Both the position numbers and the translations under genes were made by a program. Below are positions 1 to 7,982 of a stretch of DNA of 52,693 nucleotides, in pieces (positions within the stretch are counted from its first letter, which is position 1; the number at the start of each line of letters is the position of its first letter). This stretch comes from Thermoanaerobaculia bacterium (GTDB taxonomy: Bacteria > Acidobacteriota > Thermoanaerobaculia > Multivoradales > JAHEKO01). The DNA lies in assembly GCA_947259195.1 (NCBI GenBank), contig CAMYLC010000008.1, positions 1 to 52,693 on the forward strand, read 5' to 3'. The notes under the pieces were generated by a model, which had not been told where the DNA came from, searched no databases, and saw only the letters and a program-made list of their open reading frames with translations.

Positions 1-862
1 AGTCCGGCATTTCCTGACGACCCGTAGCCACCACACCTTCACCCTGCGGACCCCGGAGAAGGCTCTCGAATCCCAAATACGGAGATGCATCGCCTACCAA
101 GTAGTAGAGCGCCTCTGGATGGACCTGGCGGAAGCGTTGAAAGGCAGCCACAGCCACCTCGAGCCGCTTGGCCTCGGACATCAAGCCGAAGGATCCAACC
201 ACGAAGGCGTCCTGCGGAACTCCCAGTTCGTGGCGGATCTGGGACCGTTCCTCGGCTGATAGCTCCTGGCAGACCGAGTCTTCGTATAGCGGCGGGGCAA
301 TGACTTTCACAGATGCGTCAGGACGGCTCCTCAAGATGCGGTCACGAGTCGTTTCATTGTGGACGATGACACCCCGACTGGCATCCACGATCGGCTCGAA
401 CAATGGATAGGCCCACAGATCCCGGGCAGCCCCGGTGCGCAAGAAGCGTCGGGCGGCAAGATCACCCTGCTCGCCGTAGACGGTGCGCATGGTTGCAATG
501 TAGTCGCGCGATCGCCGCCGATCGACGGTAATCCCTCGAATCAGGTGCTGCAACATGTATTCATGAAGCACCACGATTCCGGGCTCGCGCAAGGCCATCT
601 CGTAGATAGCACCGTGGAATCTGGGTTCGTTGCCGATCTGGTAGAGGGTGGCGTCACGATCCGCCCAACGCGGCAGATCATCGAGCGAGGCGACGACATG
701 CCTCCGCCGGATCTCCGCCGAGACGTCTTCCGCCCGAGAACTGAACAGCCGGACCTCGCCGAAATGAGGTTCCAGGGCCGTGAGCAGTTGGACGCTGTAC
801 TCCGAGATTCCGGATCGCTCAGGCGGCAGCGGGCTACAGAATGCGAGGCGCAGTGAGCTCAT
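1..862 (-). CDS. Glycosyltransferase family 4 (3' end beyond window)
   Basis: Reading the minus strand from the ATG at 862 gives an open frame of 287 codons that runs off the left edge, so only the N-terminal part is present. It begins MSSLRLAFCSPLPPERSGIS, the usual start of a GT-B glycosyltransferase with a glycine-containing acceptor loop. Later it has HEYMLQHL and VVGSFGLMSEAKRLEVAVAA, the beginning of the C-terminal nucleotide-sugar domain. The sugar-phosphate-binding E-x7-E region lies outside. The ATG overlaps the stop of the upstream glycosyltransferase (ATGA), so the two are probably translated together. It likely adds a sugar to a cell-surface glycan at the cytoplasmic membrane; donor and acceptor cannot be told. 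Confidence 0.85.
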   Translation of the reverse strand, partial: MSSLRLAFCSPLPPERSGISEYSVQLLTALEPHFGEVRLFSSRAEDVSAEIRRRHVVASLDDLPRWADRDATLYQIGNEPRFHGAIYEMALREPGIVVLHEYMLQHLIRGITVDRRRSRDYIATMRTVYGEQGDLAARRFLRTGAARDLWAYPLFEPIVDASRGVIVHNETTRDRILRSRPDASVKVIAPPLYEDSVCQELSAEERSQIRHELGVPQDAFVVGSFGLMSEAKRLEVAVAAFQRFRQVHPEALYYLVGDASPYLGFESLLRGPQGEGVVATGRQEMPD

Positions 863-1905
863 CTCGGTAGCGAAGCGGTCAGCCCGTCGATCACTCGATC
901 CCAGGACACCTCGGCAATGGCCTCCTTGCCTCTCTCACCCATCGACTGGGCTCGGGGCCGATCGTCGAAGAGTGAGTCAAAGGCGCGGGCCATCTGCTGT
1001 GGCTTGGCAGCTCGACATACGAGACCGTTGACACCATCGCGAACGAACTCCAGACTTCCACCCGAATCGGCGGCAGTGACGACCGGCTTACAGGCGCCGA
1101 ATGCCTCCAAGGTCACGAATCCGTAGTCTTCGTCGTAGGGTGCATGGTAGACCCCAAGGCATCGGGCGTAATGGTCCAGAAGCTCGTCGTCGTCGACCCA
1201 GCCCAGAAGCTCGACTTTGCTCTGTAGTCCCAAGTCGACAATCAGAGATTCGAGCTTCTCCTGCTGAGGGCCGGTCCCGGCGATCTTCCCCTTGACGCCA
1301 GACCGCGTGTGCTGGAAGCCTCTGATCATGGTCTCCACCCGCTTCATCTCATCCAGGCGACCCGCGAAGAAGAAGTAGTCCCCGTAGCCCTCGCATCGCA
1401 ATTGATCGGCCAGCTTGGGGGGTGGGTACAGCGTTTCGGCCTCGAGACCGTTGTGTGTCTCGAGACGCTGCGCGACGTTTCGAGCTATCGCGAAGAGGGC
1501 TCGCGCCTCGCCTAACCCACGACGGTCCATCGAATGAATTGTCTCGACCACCGCGCGGTCCTCGGGTCCTCGGTCGAGAAAACCATATCGGGTTCCATAG
1601 AGATCGTAGGCTTGACGAAACTGGTGATAGAGCCAAACTACCTTATTCCGGTGGCGAATCAGATAGGAGGGAAAGCGCGTCGCGATCACCAGGTCGATGT
1701 CGTCACCCGTTGCCGTCTTCAGGTCCAGCAGGCGCCATACCAGGCCGCTCTTCAGGAGCTCCCGCCTCGAAGACCAGTTGAAGGGGAGAATTATGCGGTC
1801 GACATCGAAGCCTCGTCGAGACAGCTCCAACTCGAGTTTCTCGTCGAGAATCTCAGCGCCACCGTAAGAGAACGGGATCTTCGTGGAGCAGATACAGACC
1901 CGCAT
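859..1905 (-). CDS. Glycosyltransferase family 4
   Basis: A 348-aa GT-B fold glycosyltransferase. The N-terminus has MRVCICSTKIPFSYGGAEIL, with the GGAE loop typical of family 4. The C-terminal Glycos_transf_1 domain (about residues 175-335) shows FFFAGRLDEMKRVETMI, LLGWVDDDELL and EDYGFVTLEAFGACKPVV, the last containing the E-x7-E nucleotide-sugar motif. Its start overlaps the stop of the upstream small coiled-coil gene by one base (TAATG) and its stop overlaps the next glycosyltransferase start by four, making a three-gene coupled operon. Its role is probably in surface polysaccharide or glycolipid synthesis. The sugar specificity is not visible. Confidence 0.88.
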   Translation of the reverse strand: MRVCICSTKIPFSYGGAEILDEKLELELSRRGFDVDRIILPFNWSSRRELLKSGLVWRLLDLKTATGDDIDLVIATRFPSYLIRHRNKVVWLYHQFRQAYDLYGTRYGFLDRGPEDRAVVETIHSMDRRGLGEARALFAIARNVAQRLETHNGLEAETLYPPPKLADQLRCEGYGDYFFFAGRLDEMKRVETMIRGFQHTRSGVKGKIAGTGPQQEKLESLIVDLGLQSKVELLGWVDDDELLDHYARCLGVYHAPYDEDYGFVTLEAFGACKPVVTAADSGGSLEFVRDGVNGLVCRAAKPQQMARAFDSLFDDRPRAQSMGERGKEAIAEVSWDRVIDGLTASLPR

Positions 1906-2291
1906 TACTCGCGCTCTCGCTCCAATGCCTCCACTCGACGCTGCAAGTCATCGAGCTCCCGCTGTAGCTTCTGGTTTCTCTGTAAGACGTCGCGAAAACT
2001 CAACGTTGCATTGCGGTTGAAGCTGTTTTGCTGTTGCAGAAGAGGCACGGTGTACCACCTCAGGAAGAGGTGGCGAAAGAGCTTACGCGACCAGACGATC
2101 ACACCCCCGAGGAACGGTTTCGCTGAGACCGCGGGTGGCTCCTCCAGGAACTCGGTGCTCTCCAACTCGTGCAGCCCGGCGCTGGAAAGAGAACTACTCT
2201 GACCAGCCAACTGGGCCCGGCGACGCTCCATGCCCTCCTGCAAGCGCTGCACGACCTCGCTGTCGGCATTCAGATCACTGGATGGGTCCAT
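1905..2291 (-). CDS. Small coiled-coil protein of a glycosyltransferase operon
   Basis: A 128-aa protein that I do not recognise by name. The N-terminal half is acidic and low in structure. A short hydrophobic/aromatic patch (about residues 64-84, including WSRKLFRHLFLRWYTVPLL) could dock on a membrane. The last 35 residues (NQKLQRELDDLQRRVEALER region) have a heptad pattern of a coiled coil. It is the first gene of a coupled operon with two family-4 glycosyltransferases (TAATG junction), so it may scaffold or anchor them. That role is inferred only from position and shape. Confidence 0.7.
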   Translation of the reverse strand: MDPSSDLNADSEVVQRLQEGMERRRAQLAGQSSSLSSAGLHELESTEFLEEPPAVSAKPFLGGVIVWSRKLFRHLFLRWYTVPLLQQQNSFNRNATLSFRDVLQRNQKLQRELDDLQRRVEALERERE

Positions 2292-2411
2292 CGCAACTCT
2301 CTCGAAGTGGGCTCATTGTAGCAGCGCCTTCGAGTTAACGCCGGTTGCTGACGTGCGAGTCGAGACGATCAGACATCGGCCATCGGGTCCTCGCATCCCC
2401 TAAGCCCCGGC

Positions 2412-2438
2412 GCCCTCAAGCCCTTTGGCCTTGGGGGC
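2412..2438 (-). terminator. Possible hairpin terminator after the aminotransferase gene
   Basis: GCCCTCAAG at 2412-2420 pairs with CTTGGGGGC at 2430-2438 (one G-U pair) around a nine-base loop, 20 bases past the stop of the minus-strand aminotransferase gene. There is no T-run on the minus-strand 3' side, so it is at best a weak or factor-assisted terminator, or a stabilising 3' hairpin. Confidence 0.3.
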
Positions 2439-2457
2439 CAACAGGCGCGAGGCCCAC

Positions 2458-3564
2458 TCACGCCAGCTCGATCTGCACCCGACGCAGGCCTTCCCTCAAA
2501 TACTCCGGCTTGGCTCCCAGCCAGATCCGCAGATAGCCCTCCATTCCCAGATAGCTGCCAGGCACTATGAGGGTGTTCTGACGCTGGCGAATCCGCTCGC
2601 AGAGCTCAGTACTGAGATTGTCCCCTGGATAGCGCAGAAAGAAGATGGCTCCGGCCTCCGGAGCCCGAAAGGAGAAACCTTCACCCAGACCGCTCACCCA
2701 CTTCTCGATGATCTTCAGATTCTCTTGCAGGAGGGTCCGTCCCCGGTTGTAGAGAGCCTCTCGGTTCCTCTCCTCGACCGCGATGCGGGCGATGGCGTCG
2801 GACAGCTTGCTGGGGCAGATGGTCACCGAGTCGTGCTGAGTCCAACACGCCTGGACGATCTCGGGCGGCCCGACGATCCAGCCGATACGGACTCCCGGAA
2901 TTCCGTAGGCTTTCGACAGTCCGCTGGTCACGATTACCCTGTCACTCATTCCCCAGAAGCTCGATGTCCGCTGACGATGGATCTCGGCGCCGAGATACAC
3001 CTCGTCGGCGATCAGGTAGGCCTCCATCTCCTCACACCGGGCCACGATCCGCTCCATGGCCTGCCTCGACAGTACCGACCCCGTAGGATTGTTGGGATTG
3101 GACACATAGACCAGACGAGTCCCGGGGTTGACCGCTGCCTCGAACTCCTCCCAGTCCGGCTCCCAATCGTGGTCCTGGCGCAGATGAAACTTGTTGACTT
3201 TGGCGCCCAGGCTACGGGGCACCCCCCAGAGTTGCATGTAGTTCGGCACCTCGAGGGCAAATTCGTCTCCCTCCTTCAGAAGACTCAAGGAAACCATGTA
3301 GTTGGCCTCCGAGGTTCCATTGGTGACCTCGATGTCGTCAATCCCCGCTCCGGGGTACAGCCTCGCCAGAGCTTCTCGAAGCTCGGGCGTCCCATTGCCC
3401 TGGCTGTAGGTGAGTGGAGTCTCGAGGGCCCAATCGAGGTCGAAACCCATCTCGACCAACTCTCCAAGCGAGACCGGCAGGACGCCGCTCTCGCTCAGGT
3501 CGTACTCCACCACGTTCTCCCAGGTCGACTGCATGCGCTCCATCTCGAAGACTTCGATCTTCAT
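2458..3564 (-). CDS. PLP-dependent aminotransferase, class I/II
   Basis: A 368-aa fold-type I enzyme. Visible hallmarks in order are TYSQGNGTPELREALA (about 52-67), VSNPNNPTG (154-162, substrate and cofactor binding), the ADEVY cofactor-binding stretch (D187, Y190), SGLSKAYG with the Schiff-base lysine K218, and RIGW (R226). The C-terminal arginine region is PGSYLGMEGYLRIWLG. It transfers an amino group between an amino acid and a 2-oxo acid, or acts as a related PLP lyase; the substrate is unknown. It is the last gene of a coupled trio: its ATG overlaps the stop of the ornithine cyclodeaminase-like gene (ATGA). This places it in amino-acid breakdown or remodelling with the divergent deacylase arm, which is inference. 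Confidence 0.85.
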   Translation of the reverse strand: MKIEVFEMERMQSTWENVVEYDLSESGVLPVSLGELVEMGFDLDWALETPLTYSQGNGTPELREALARLYPGAGIDDIEVTNGTSEANYMVSLSLLKEGDEFALEVPNYMQLWGVPRSLGAKVNKFHLRQDHDWEPDWEEFEAAVNPGTRLVYVSNPNNPTGSVLSRQAMERIVARCEEMEAYLIADEVYLGAEIHRQRTSSFWGMSDRVIVTSGLSKAYGIPGVRIGWIVGPPEIVQACWTQHDSVTICPSKLSDAIARIAVEERNREALYNRGRTLLQENLKIIEKWVSGLGEGFSFRAPEAGAIFFLRYPGDNLSTELCERIRQRQNTLIVPGSYLGMEGYLRIWLGAKPEYLREGLRRVQIELA

Positions 3565-4577
3565 CTCACACTCCCGTTGTCTTGGCTCTCTGGTCCCCGG
3601 ACCAGACCTCGTTTTCGGCCGGCGCCCTGTTGCACTGAAACACCTTCGCCGACCTGTGTTTCATAGACATATCTCGCGATGAACAGATCTTCTACTCCAA
3701 GGCCGGTGAAATCACAAACCGTGGGGCCTTCGGGGTCGTACCCCATCGGCGAGTCAAAGAAGGCTCCGGCCTCCACGACACTCTCCCTCAGGTGGATCGC
3801 ATGTTGCAGCTCGCCGAGGCGTTCGCACTGCGCGAGGGAATCCACCAGCACCAGTGAGGCGTGCTCGAGAATGTCCGGATCCAGCTCCTGCTTACCCGGC
3901 GAATCCGAGCCCACGGCTGCGATATGCGTTCCCGGCTGGAGATCAGCGGCCGACAGCAACGGTCTTCGAGCGGCCGTCACGGTGGTGATCAACCGAGTGT
4001 TGCGGGCCACTTCGGAGGGCGTCGAGGCTATCTTCACCTCGGCACCCGGCACGAGCCCGCGAAGGTCCCGAGCGCAGCTTGCCACTCGCTCGGGTGTCCG
4101 CCCCCAGATCCAGATCCTCTCGAGGTCCAGGACCGAGGCGTGCATCTGCGTTTGCAAGCGGGCCTGGATGCCCGAGCCCAGAATCCCGAGGCTCGTGTCA
4201 CTCCGCCCCAGCTCCCGAGAAACCAGAGCCGATACTGCGGCCGTCCGAGCATCCGTGAGAAATCCCTCATCGGCCAGAATCGCCACTGGCTGACCGGTTG
4301 CGGCCGAAAGCAGCAATACCGATCCATTGCCCACAGATAGCCCGCGCTCCAAATTCTTCGGAAAGCCGGAAGCCACCTTGACGGCGAAATAGTCTCCACC
4401 CTCGCGATAACTGGACTTGATATGCACCTCCGCCTGTTCGGACGGGATCGTCAGATGCATCGGCATGGGAGTGTCGCACTCTCCTCTGGCCTGGGAGACG
4501 AGGGCTTGGCGCATGACGTCGATGGCCTCGACAGGGTCGAAGGCCTGTTGAATGCTCTCCAAATCGATGACTTTCAT
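3561..4577 (-). CDS. Ornithine cyclodeaminase / mu-crystallin family protein
   Basis: A 338-aa NAD(P)-dependent enzyme of the ornithine cyclodeaminase / alanine dehydrogenase / mu-crystallin family, of normal length. It shows VHIKSSYREGG, the K67-containing AVKVASGFP, FLTDARTAAVSAL (109-112, substrate and cofactor site), the Rossmann loop LGILGSGIQAR (130-140) and AAVGSDSPGKQELDP, which is diagnostic for the family. Members convert ornithine to proline, make alanine, or reduce cyclic or N-alkyl imines, so the exact reaction is open. It is translationally coupled on both sides (ATGA with the dehydrogenase upstream and with the aminotransferase downstream). Confidence 0.88.
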   Translation of the reverse strand: MKVIDLESIQQAFDPVEAIDVMRQALVSQARGECDTPMPMHLTIPSEQAEVHIKSSYREGGDYFAVKVASGFPKNLERGLSVGNGSVLLLSAATGQPVAILADEGFLTDARTAAVSALVSRELGRSDTSLGILGSGIQARLQTQMHASVLDLERIWIWGRTPERVASCARDLRGLVPGAEVKIASTPSEVARNTRLITTVTAARRPLLSAADLQPGTHIAAVGSDSPGKQELDPDILEHASLVLVDSLAQCERLGELQHAIHLRESVVEAGAFFDSPMGYDPEGPTVCDFTGLGVEDLFIARYVYETQVGEGVSVQQGAGRKRGLVRGPESQDNGSVR

Positions 4578-5647
4578 CGCGAACCCTTCCTTTCCAGATC
4601 GAAGGACTCGGTGACCGTGAAGAGATCACCCAGAACACCGTAGACGGTGTCCTTGACACCAGGATTGTCCTGGACCACCACGATCGGTGCCATCAGATCG
4701 GTGGTGATCCGCAGGGCATTGCCCGTTCCGGAGACTGACCATAGTGGGTGTCCTCGAGGGACTGCCTCGACCGCCACTTTCGCCGACACACCTCCATCCT
4801 GACGTGAAGCCCGACAGATCAACTTGATCCTGTCTCCCCGCCTATCGACGTCCTGCAGATCCTCGGCAGTCACTCTCTCGATGCCTTGACGATCGACGTC
4901 CGACGGATTGAGATCCGCCCCCATGAGAGCATTGGCCAGCACGCAGATCTTGGCTGCCGCATCCCAACCCTGCAGGTCGAGAGTCGGATCGGCCTCCGCA
5001 AAACCTTGTAGCTGAGCCAGCTCGACTGCTTCCTGCAAGGCGAGGCCCTCCTCCATGCGCGACAGCACATAGTTCGTCGTCGAGTTCAGGATTCCCTCCA
5101 ACGCCAGGATTCGGCAACCCTTCAGCGTGTGACGGGCCAGGTTCAGGACCGGTGCTCCGTCCATGACTGTGGACTCGTGGAGCAGGTGCACCCCACGCGA
5201 GACCGCCAAGTTCATCAAATCCCGATAGGCATACGCAAAGGGGCCCTTGTTGGCGCTAACCACATGTCGCGATCGCTCGAGGGCACTCCGAATGTGAGAG
5301 ATTGCGGGCTCACCCCGGTGCTCGATTGACAGGGGCGTCAGCTCCACGAGGACGTCATAGTCGAGCTCTCGAGCTAGTTGAAGACTGTCAGACTCGACCC
5401 TGTCAGGGTTCTGATTCGAGAAATGGCCGCCCCTTTCGAGCTCCGAAAGGGCCCGAACAAGATCGACTCCAGAGTCGCTGGCCACTGCCCCCCGAGTCCC
5501 GGTGCTGATGCCGACGATCTGGATATCCAGCCCTTCCAAACCGGGGTATCGATCTCTCTCGACTGTCAGCACGCGCACCAACCCTCGCCCCACGTTGCCA
5601 CAACCCAGGAGTAGGACTCTCAGTGGAGGTCTTCGACTGCTGTCCAA
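4574..5647 (-). CDS. Homoserine dehydrogenase family protein (no ACT domain)
   Basis: I place the start at the TTG at 5647 because AAGGAGG (5653-5659, minus strand) lies five bases before it; an upstream TTG at 5686 would place that site inside the gene. The resulting 357-aa protein begins MDSSRRPPLRVLLLGCGNVG, with the Rossmann GxGxxG loop. It continues with VVSANKGPFA, EGILNSTTNYVLSRM and AEADPTLDLQGWDAAAK, the classic catalytic-domain signatures. The regulatory ACT domain of biosynthetic enzymes is missing. Homoserine dehydrogenase links aspartate semialdehyde and homoserine using NAD(P). Next to a cyclodeaminase and a transaminase the role may be catabolic or on a related hydroxy/oxo amino acid. 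It is the first gene of the left arm. Confidence 0.83.
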   Translation of the reverse strand: MDSSRRPPLRVLLLGCGNVGRGLVRVLTVERDRYPGLEGLDIQIVGISTGTRGAVASDSGVDLVRALSELERGGHFSNQNPDRVESDSLQLARELDYDVLVELTPLSIEHRGEPAISHIRSALERSRHVVSANKGPFAYAYRDLMNLAVSRGVHLLHESTVMDGAPVLNLARHTLKGCRILALEGILNSTTNYVLSRMEEGLALQEAVELAQLQGFAEADPTLDLQGWDAAAKICVLANALMGADLNPSDVDRQGIERVTAEDLQDVDRRGDRIKLICRASRQDGGVSAKVAVEAVPRGHPLWSVSGTGNALRITTDLMAPIVVVQDNPGVKDTVYGVLGDLFTVTESFDLERKGSR

Positions 5648-5762
5648 TATGCCCTCCTTCTTCCAGTCACCAGCTTTAAACGACAAACTCTACGCGAGTG
5701 CACAGCGCAGTTCTTGTAGACTTGCATCTCCCGCGTGGCCGTTCAAGGGGGGCTCTTGAGTC
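5648..5762. promoter_or_regulatory. Divergent intergenic region between the two arms of the amino-acid module
   Basis: These 115 bases separate the start of the minus-strand dehydrogenase operon from the plus-strand hydrolase operon and must hold promoters for both. A TAGACT -10-like hexamer is present on the plus strand near 5716, but no convincing -35 box at correct spacing was found on either strand. No clear operator palindrome was seen. The call rests on position. Confidence 0.35.
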
Positions 5763-6632
5763 ATGTCCAAATCCTTTGGTGGACAGAACATGTTTCATCC
5801 ACTGCGACGGGTCCTGGTCAAGCGCCCGGATGAGATTTTCGCCGTCGAAGACCCCGAGCGCTGGCACTACGTTGCCAGCCCTGATCTGGAAACTGCCCAG
5901 CAGGAACACGACTCCATGGTGGAGACCTTGCAGCAATCGGGTGCCGAAGTCCTCTATCACGAGGAGCTCCAACCCGATCGAGCCGACGCCATCTACGTTT
6001 TCGATCCGATCGTGCTCACAGACCACGGAGCCGTGGTGCTCAGCATGGGCAAGGACCTGAGACGAGGGGAGGAAGAGGCCCTGGCTCGACGCCTAAGGGA
6101 GCTGGGCATTCCGACTCTCTTCAGCCTCGAAGGGGAAGCCCGAGCCGAGGGTGGAGATCTACTTTGGCTGGATCAAACAACGTTGGCAGCCGGTATCGGG
6201 TTTCGAACCAACCAGGAGGGCGTGCGGCAACTGAGAGCCGGACTCGAACCCCTGGGTATCGAGGTGCTGGCCTTCGAGCTGCCTTACTTCACCGGACCCG
6301 AGGCCTGCCTGCATCTGCTGTCACTCATCAGCATTCTCGATCACGACCTGGCCGTGGTGTATCCACCCCTGATTCCTGTTCCCTTCTGGCTGGATCTCCA
6401 AGCGAGAGGATTCCAACTCGTCATCGTTCCCGAGAAGGAGTTCGGCACCATGGGAACCAATGTGCTGGCCCTGGGACCTAGAGACTGTCTGGTCCTCGAA
6501 GGCAATCCTGGAACTCGCCATGGCCTCGAGGAGGCAGGCTGTCGTGTGTCTTCCTACCGAGGCAACGAGATCTCCTTGAAGTGCGAAGGAGGGCCGACCT
6601 GCCTGACAAGCCCGCTTCTTCGCCAAGCCTGA
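5763..6632 (+). CDS. Dimethylarginine dimethylaminohydrolase / amidinotransferase-fold hydrolase
   Basis: A 289-aa member of the guanidino-group-modifying superfamily (DDAH, arginine deiminase, amidinotransferase). The conserved features are AEGGDLLWLD (GGD at 130-132), the catalytic-histidine segment ACLHLLSLIS (H184) and the C-terminal GGPTCLTSP with the nucleophile C280. Length matches DDAH rather than the longer arginine deiminase. Family members cleave methylated arginine to citrulline and an amine, or move amidino groups. Start at 5763 is the longest; ATG at 5790 (FHPLRRVLVKRP follows) is an alternative. It leads the plus-strand arm, followed after 31 bases by an M20 deacylase, so guanidino or N-acyl amino acids are plausible substrates. 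Confidence 0.82.
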   Translation: MSKSFGGQNMFHPLRRVLVKRPDEIFAVEDPERWHYVASPDLETAQQEHDSMVETLQQSGAEVLYHEELQPDRADAIYVFDPIVLTDHGAVVLSMGKDLRRGEEEALARRLRELGIPTLFSLEGEARAEGGDLLWLDQTTLAAGIGFRTNQEGVRQLRAGLEPLGIEVLAFELPYFTGPEACLHLLSLISILDHDLAVVYPPLIPVPFWLDLQARGFQLVIVPEKEFGTMGTNVLALGPRDCLVLEGNPGTRHGLEEAGCRVSSYRGNEISLKCEGGPTCLTSPLLRQA

Positions 6633-6663
6633 CCCGCCACGATCGCCAGACCTGGGGCCCATC

Positions 6664-7929
6664 GTGAATTCCGTAGAGAAGCAGGTCCTGGACGCCGTCG
6701 ACTTCGAGGGCCTGCTGGGCTTTCTGCAGCGATTGATCGCCACTCCGAGCTGTGACGGTCGGGAAACCGAGGCTCAAAAGGCGGTGGCGCACCACATGGA
6801 GGCTTGCGGCCTGGAAGTCGATACCTGGGAGCTCGACTTCCACGAGTTGCAGAAGCACCCCGCTTGCTTCCAGGAGGTTCAAAGGGAGCACGGTCTGGGA
6901 GTGGTTGGCAGCCTCGGCGGCCCAGGCTCTGGTCCCGACCTGATTCTGAACGGCCACATAGATGTCGTGCCCACCGGCGATCCAGGCAACTGGTCCCATC
7001 CGCCCTGGCAGGGCACCCTGACTTCCAATCGGCTGTACGGGCGGGGTGCCGTGGACATGAAGGGCGGACTCTGTTGTGGGATCTATGCGGCCAAGGCGCT
7101 GCTGGATGCCGGCGTCGGACTCGACGCCAAACTGATCGTAGAAAGCGTGATCGGCGAAGAGGATGGTGGAGTCGGTACGCTCGCCACCCTGCTCCGTGGC
7201 TACCGGGCCGATGCGGCGATCATCATGGAACCGACACAGCTGGCGGTGATCCCTGCCCAGGCAGGGGCCCTGAATTTCAGGTTGACCGTCAACGGTCTGT
7301 CAGCCCATGGCTGCGTGCGAGACGAGGGCATCAGCGCCATCGAAAAGTTCCAGCCGATCTTCGCCGGTCTCCGCTCGTTCGAGCAGAGGCGCAACGCGAA
7401 CTGCAGCGACCCCCTCTTTGCCAGGTATGTCCTCCCCTATCCCATCTCCATAGGGACCGTTGTGGCTGGTGACTGGGCCTCGACGGTGCCCGAACGGTTG
7501 GTTTGCGAGGGCCGCTACGGAGTCCAGTTGAGCGAGGACCTGGATTCGGCACGAAGGCAATTCGAGGCAGCGGTGGCCCAGATCGCTAGCGAGGACCCGT
7601 GGCTCGCCGACAATCCGCCCGACATCGAATGGTGGGGCGGCCAGTTCGCACCGGCAGTGACGCCTCGAGATCACGCTATCGTCGAAGGCGTTGCCACGGT
7701 CATGCAGGACCTGACCGGCAAGAAGCCCTCTGTGGAAGGGGTGCCGTATGGCGCCGACATGAGGCTCCTAGTCAATGAGGGTGGGATCTCCGCGATCTTG
7801 TTCGGACCAGGAGATGTGCGACAGTCCCACCGACCGGACGAATTCGTACCTCTGGACGACCTGTTGTTGGCCACACGTGCCCTGGCCCTGACCGCACTGC
7901 GCTACTGTAGCGCGTCACAAAAGGAGTGA
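6664..7929 (+). CDS. M20 family amidohydrolase (ArgE/DapE-type deacylase)
   Basis: A 421-aa cytoplasmic metallohydrolase of the ArgE/DapE/ACY1 family. The two-zinc site is visible: LNGHIDVVPTGD (H98, D100), GAVDMKGG (D131) and IGEEDGG (E165-E166). A central dimerisation domain contains SAHGCVRDEG. Family members remove acetyl or succinyl groups from amino acids or cut dipeptides. In this operon the encoded enzyme could remove the acetyl group from N-acetyl-L-glutamate made by the downstream DgcN/DgcA pair, which would close a D-to-L glutamate route; this is inference from position. Start is the GTG at 6664. The stop is followed by a possible GTG at 7926, but the next gene is better started at 7983. 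Confidence 0.87.
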   Translation: MNSVEKQVLDAVDFEGLLGFLQRLIATPSCDGRETEAQKAVAHHMEACGLEVDTWELDFHELQKHPACFQEVQREHGLGVVGSLGGPGSGPDLILNGHIDVVPTGDPGNWSHPPWQGTLTSNRLYGRGAVDMKGGLCCGIYAAKALLDAGVGLDAKLIVESVIGEEDGGVGTLATLLRGYRADAAIIMEPTQLAVIPAQAGALNFRLTVNGLSAHGCVRDEGISAIEKFQPIFAGLRSFEQRRNANCSDPLFARYVLPYPISIGTVVAGDWASTVPERLVCEGRYGVQLSEDLDSARRQFEAAVAQIASEDPWLADNPPDIEWWGGQFAPAVTPRDHAIVEGVATVMQDLTGKKPSVEGVPYGADMRLLVNEGGISAILFGPGDVRQSHRPDEFVPLDDLLLATRALALTALRYCSASQKE

Positions 7930-7982
7930 ACTCGAGGAGCGATCGCCACCTGAGCGGCAACTCTCGATTCCAGAAGGGAACC

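Noticed and set aside
2425..3666. Long plus-strand open frame opposite the aminotransferase gene
   Set aside because: It is antisense to a gene with full PLP-enzyme motifs; its own translation has no recognisable domain and arises from GC-rich codon bias.
7926..7982. GTG start at 7926 for the S12/D-aminoacylase fusion
   Set aside because: It puts 19 polar residues ahead of a lipoprotein signal and lacks a spaced ribosome-binding site, while the ATG at 7983 has one.
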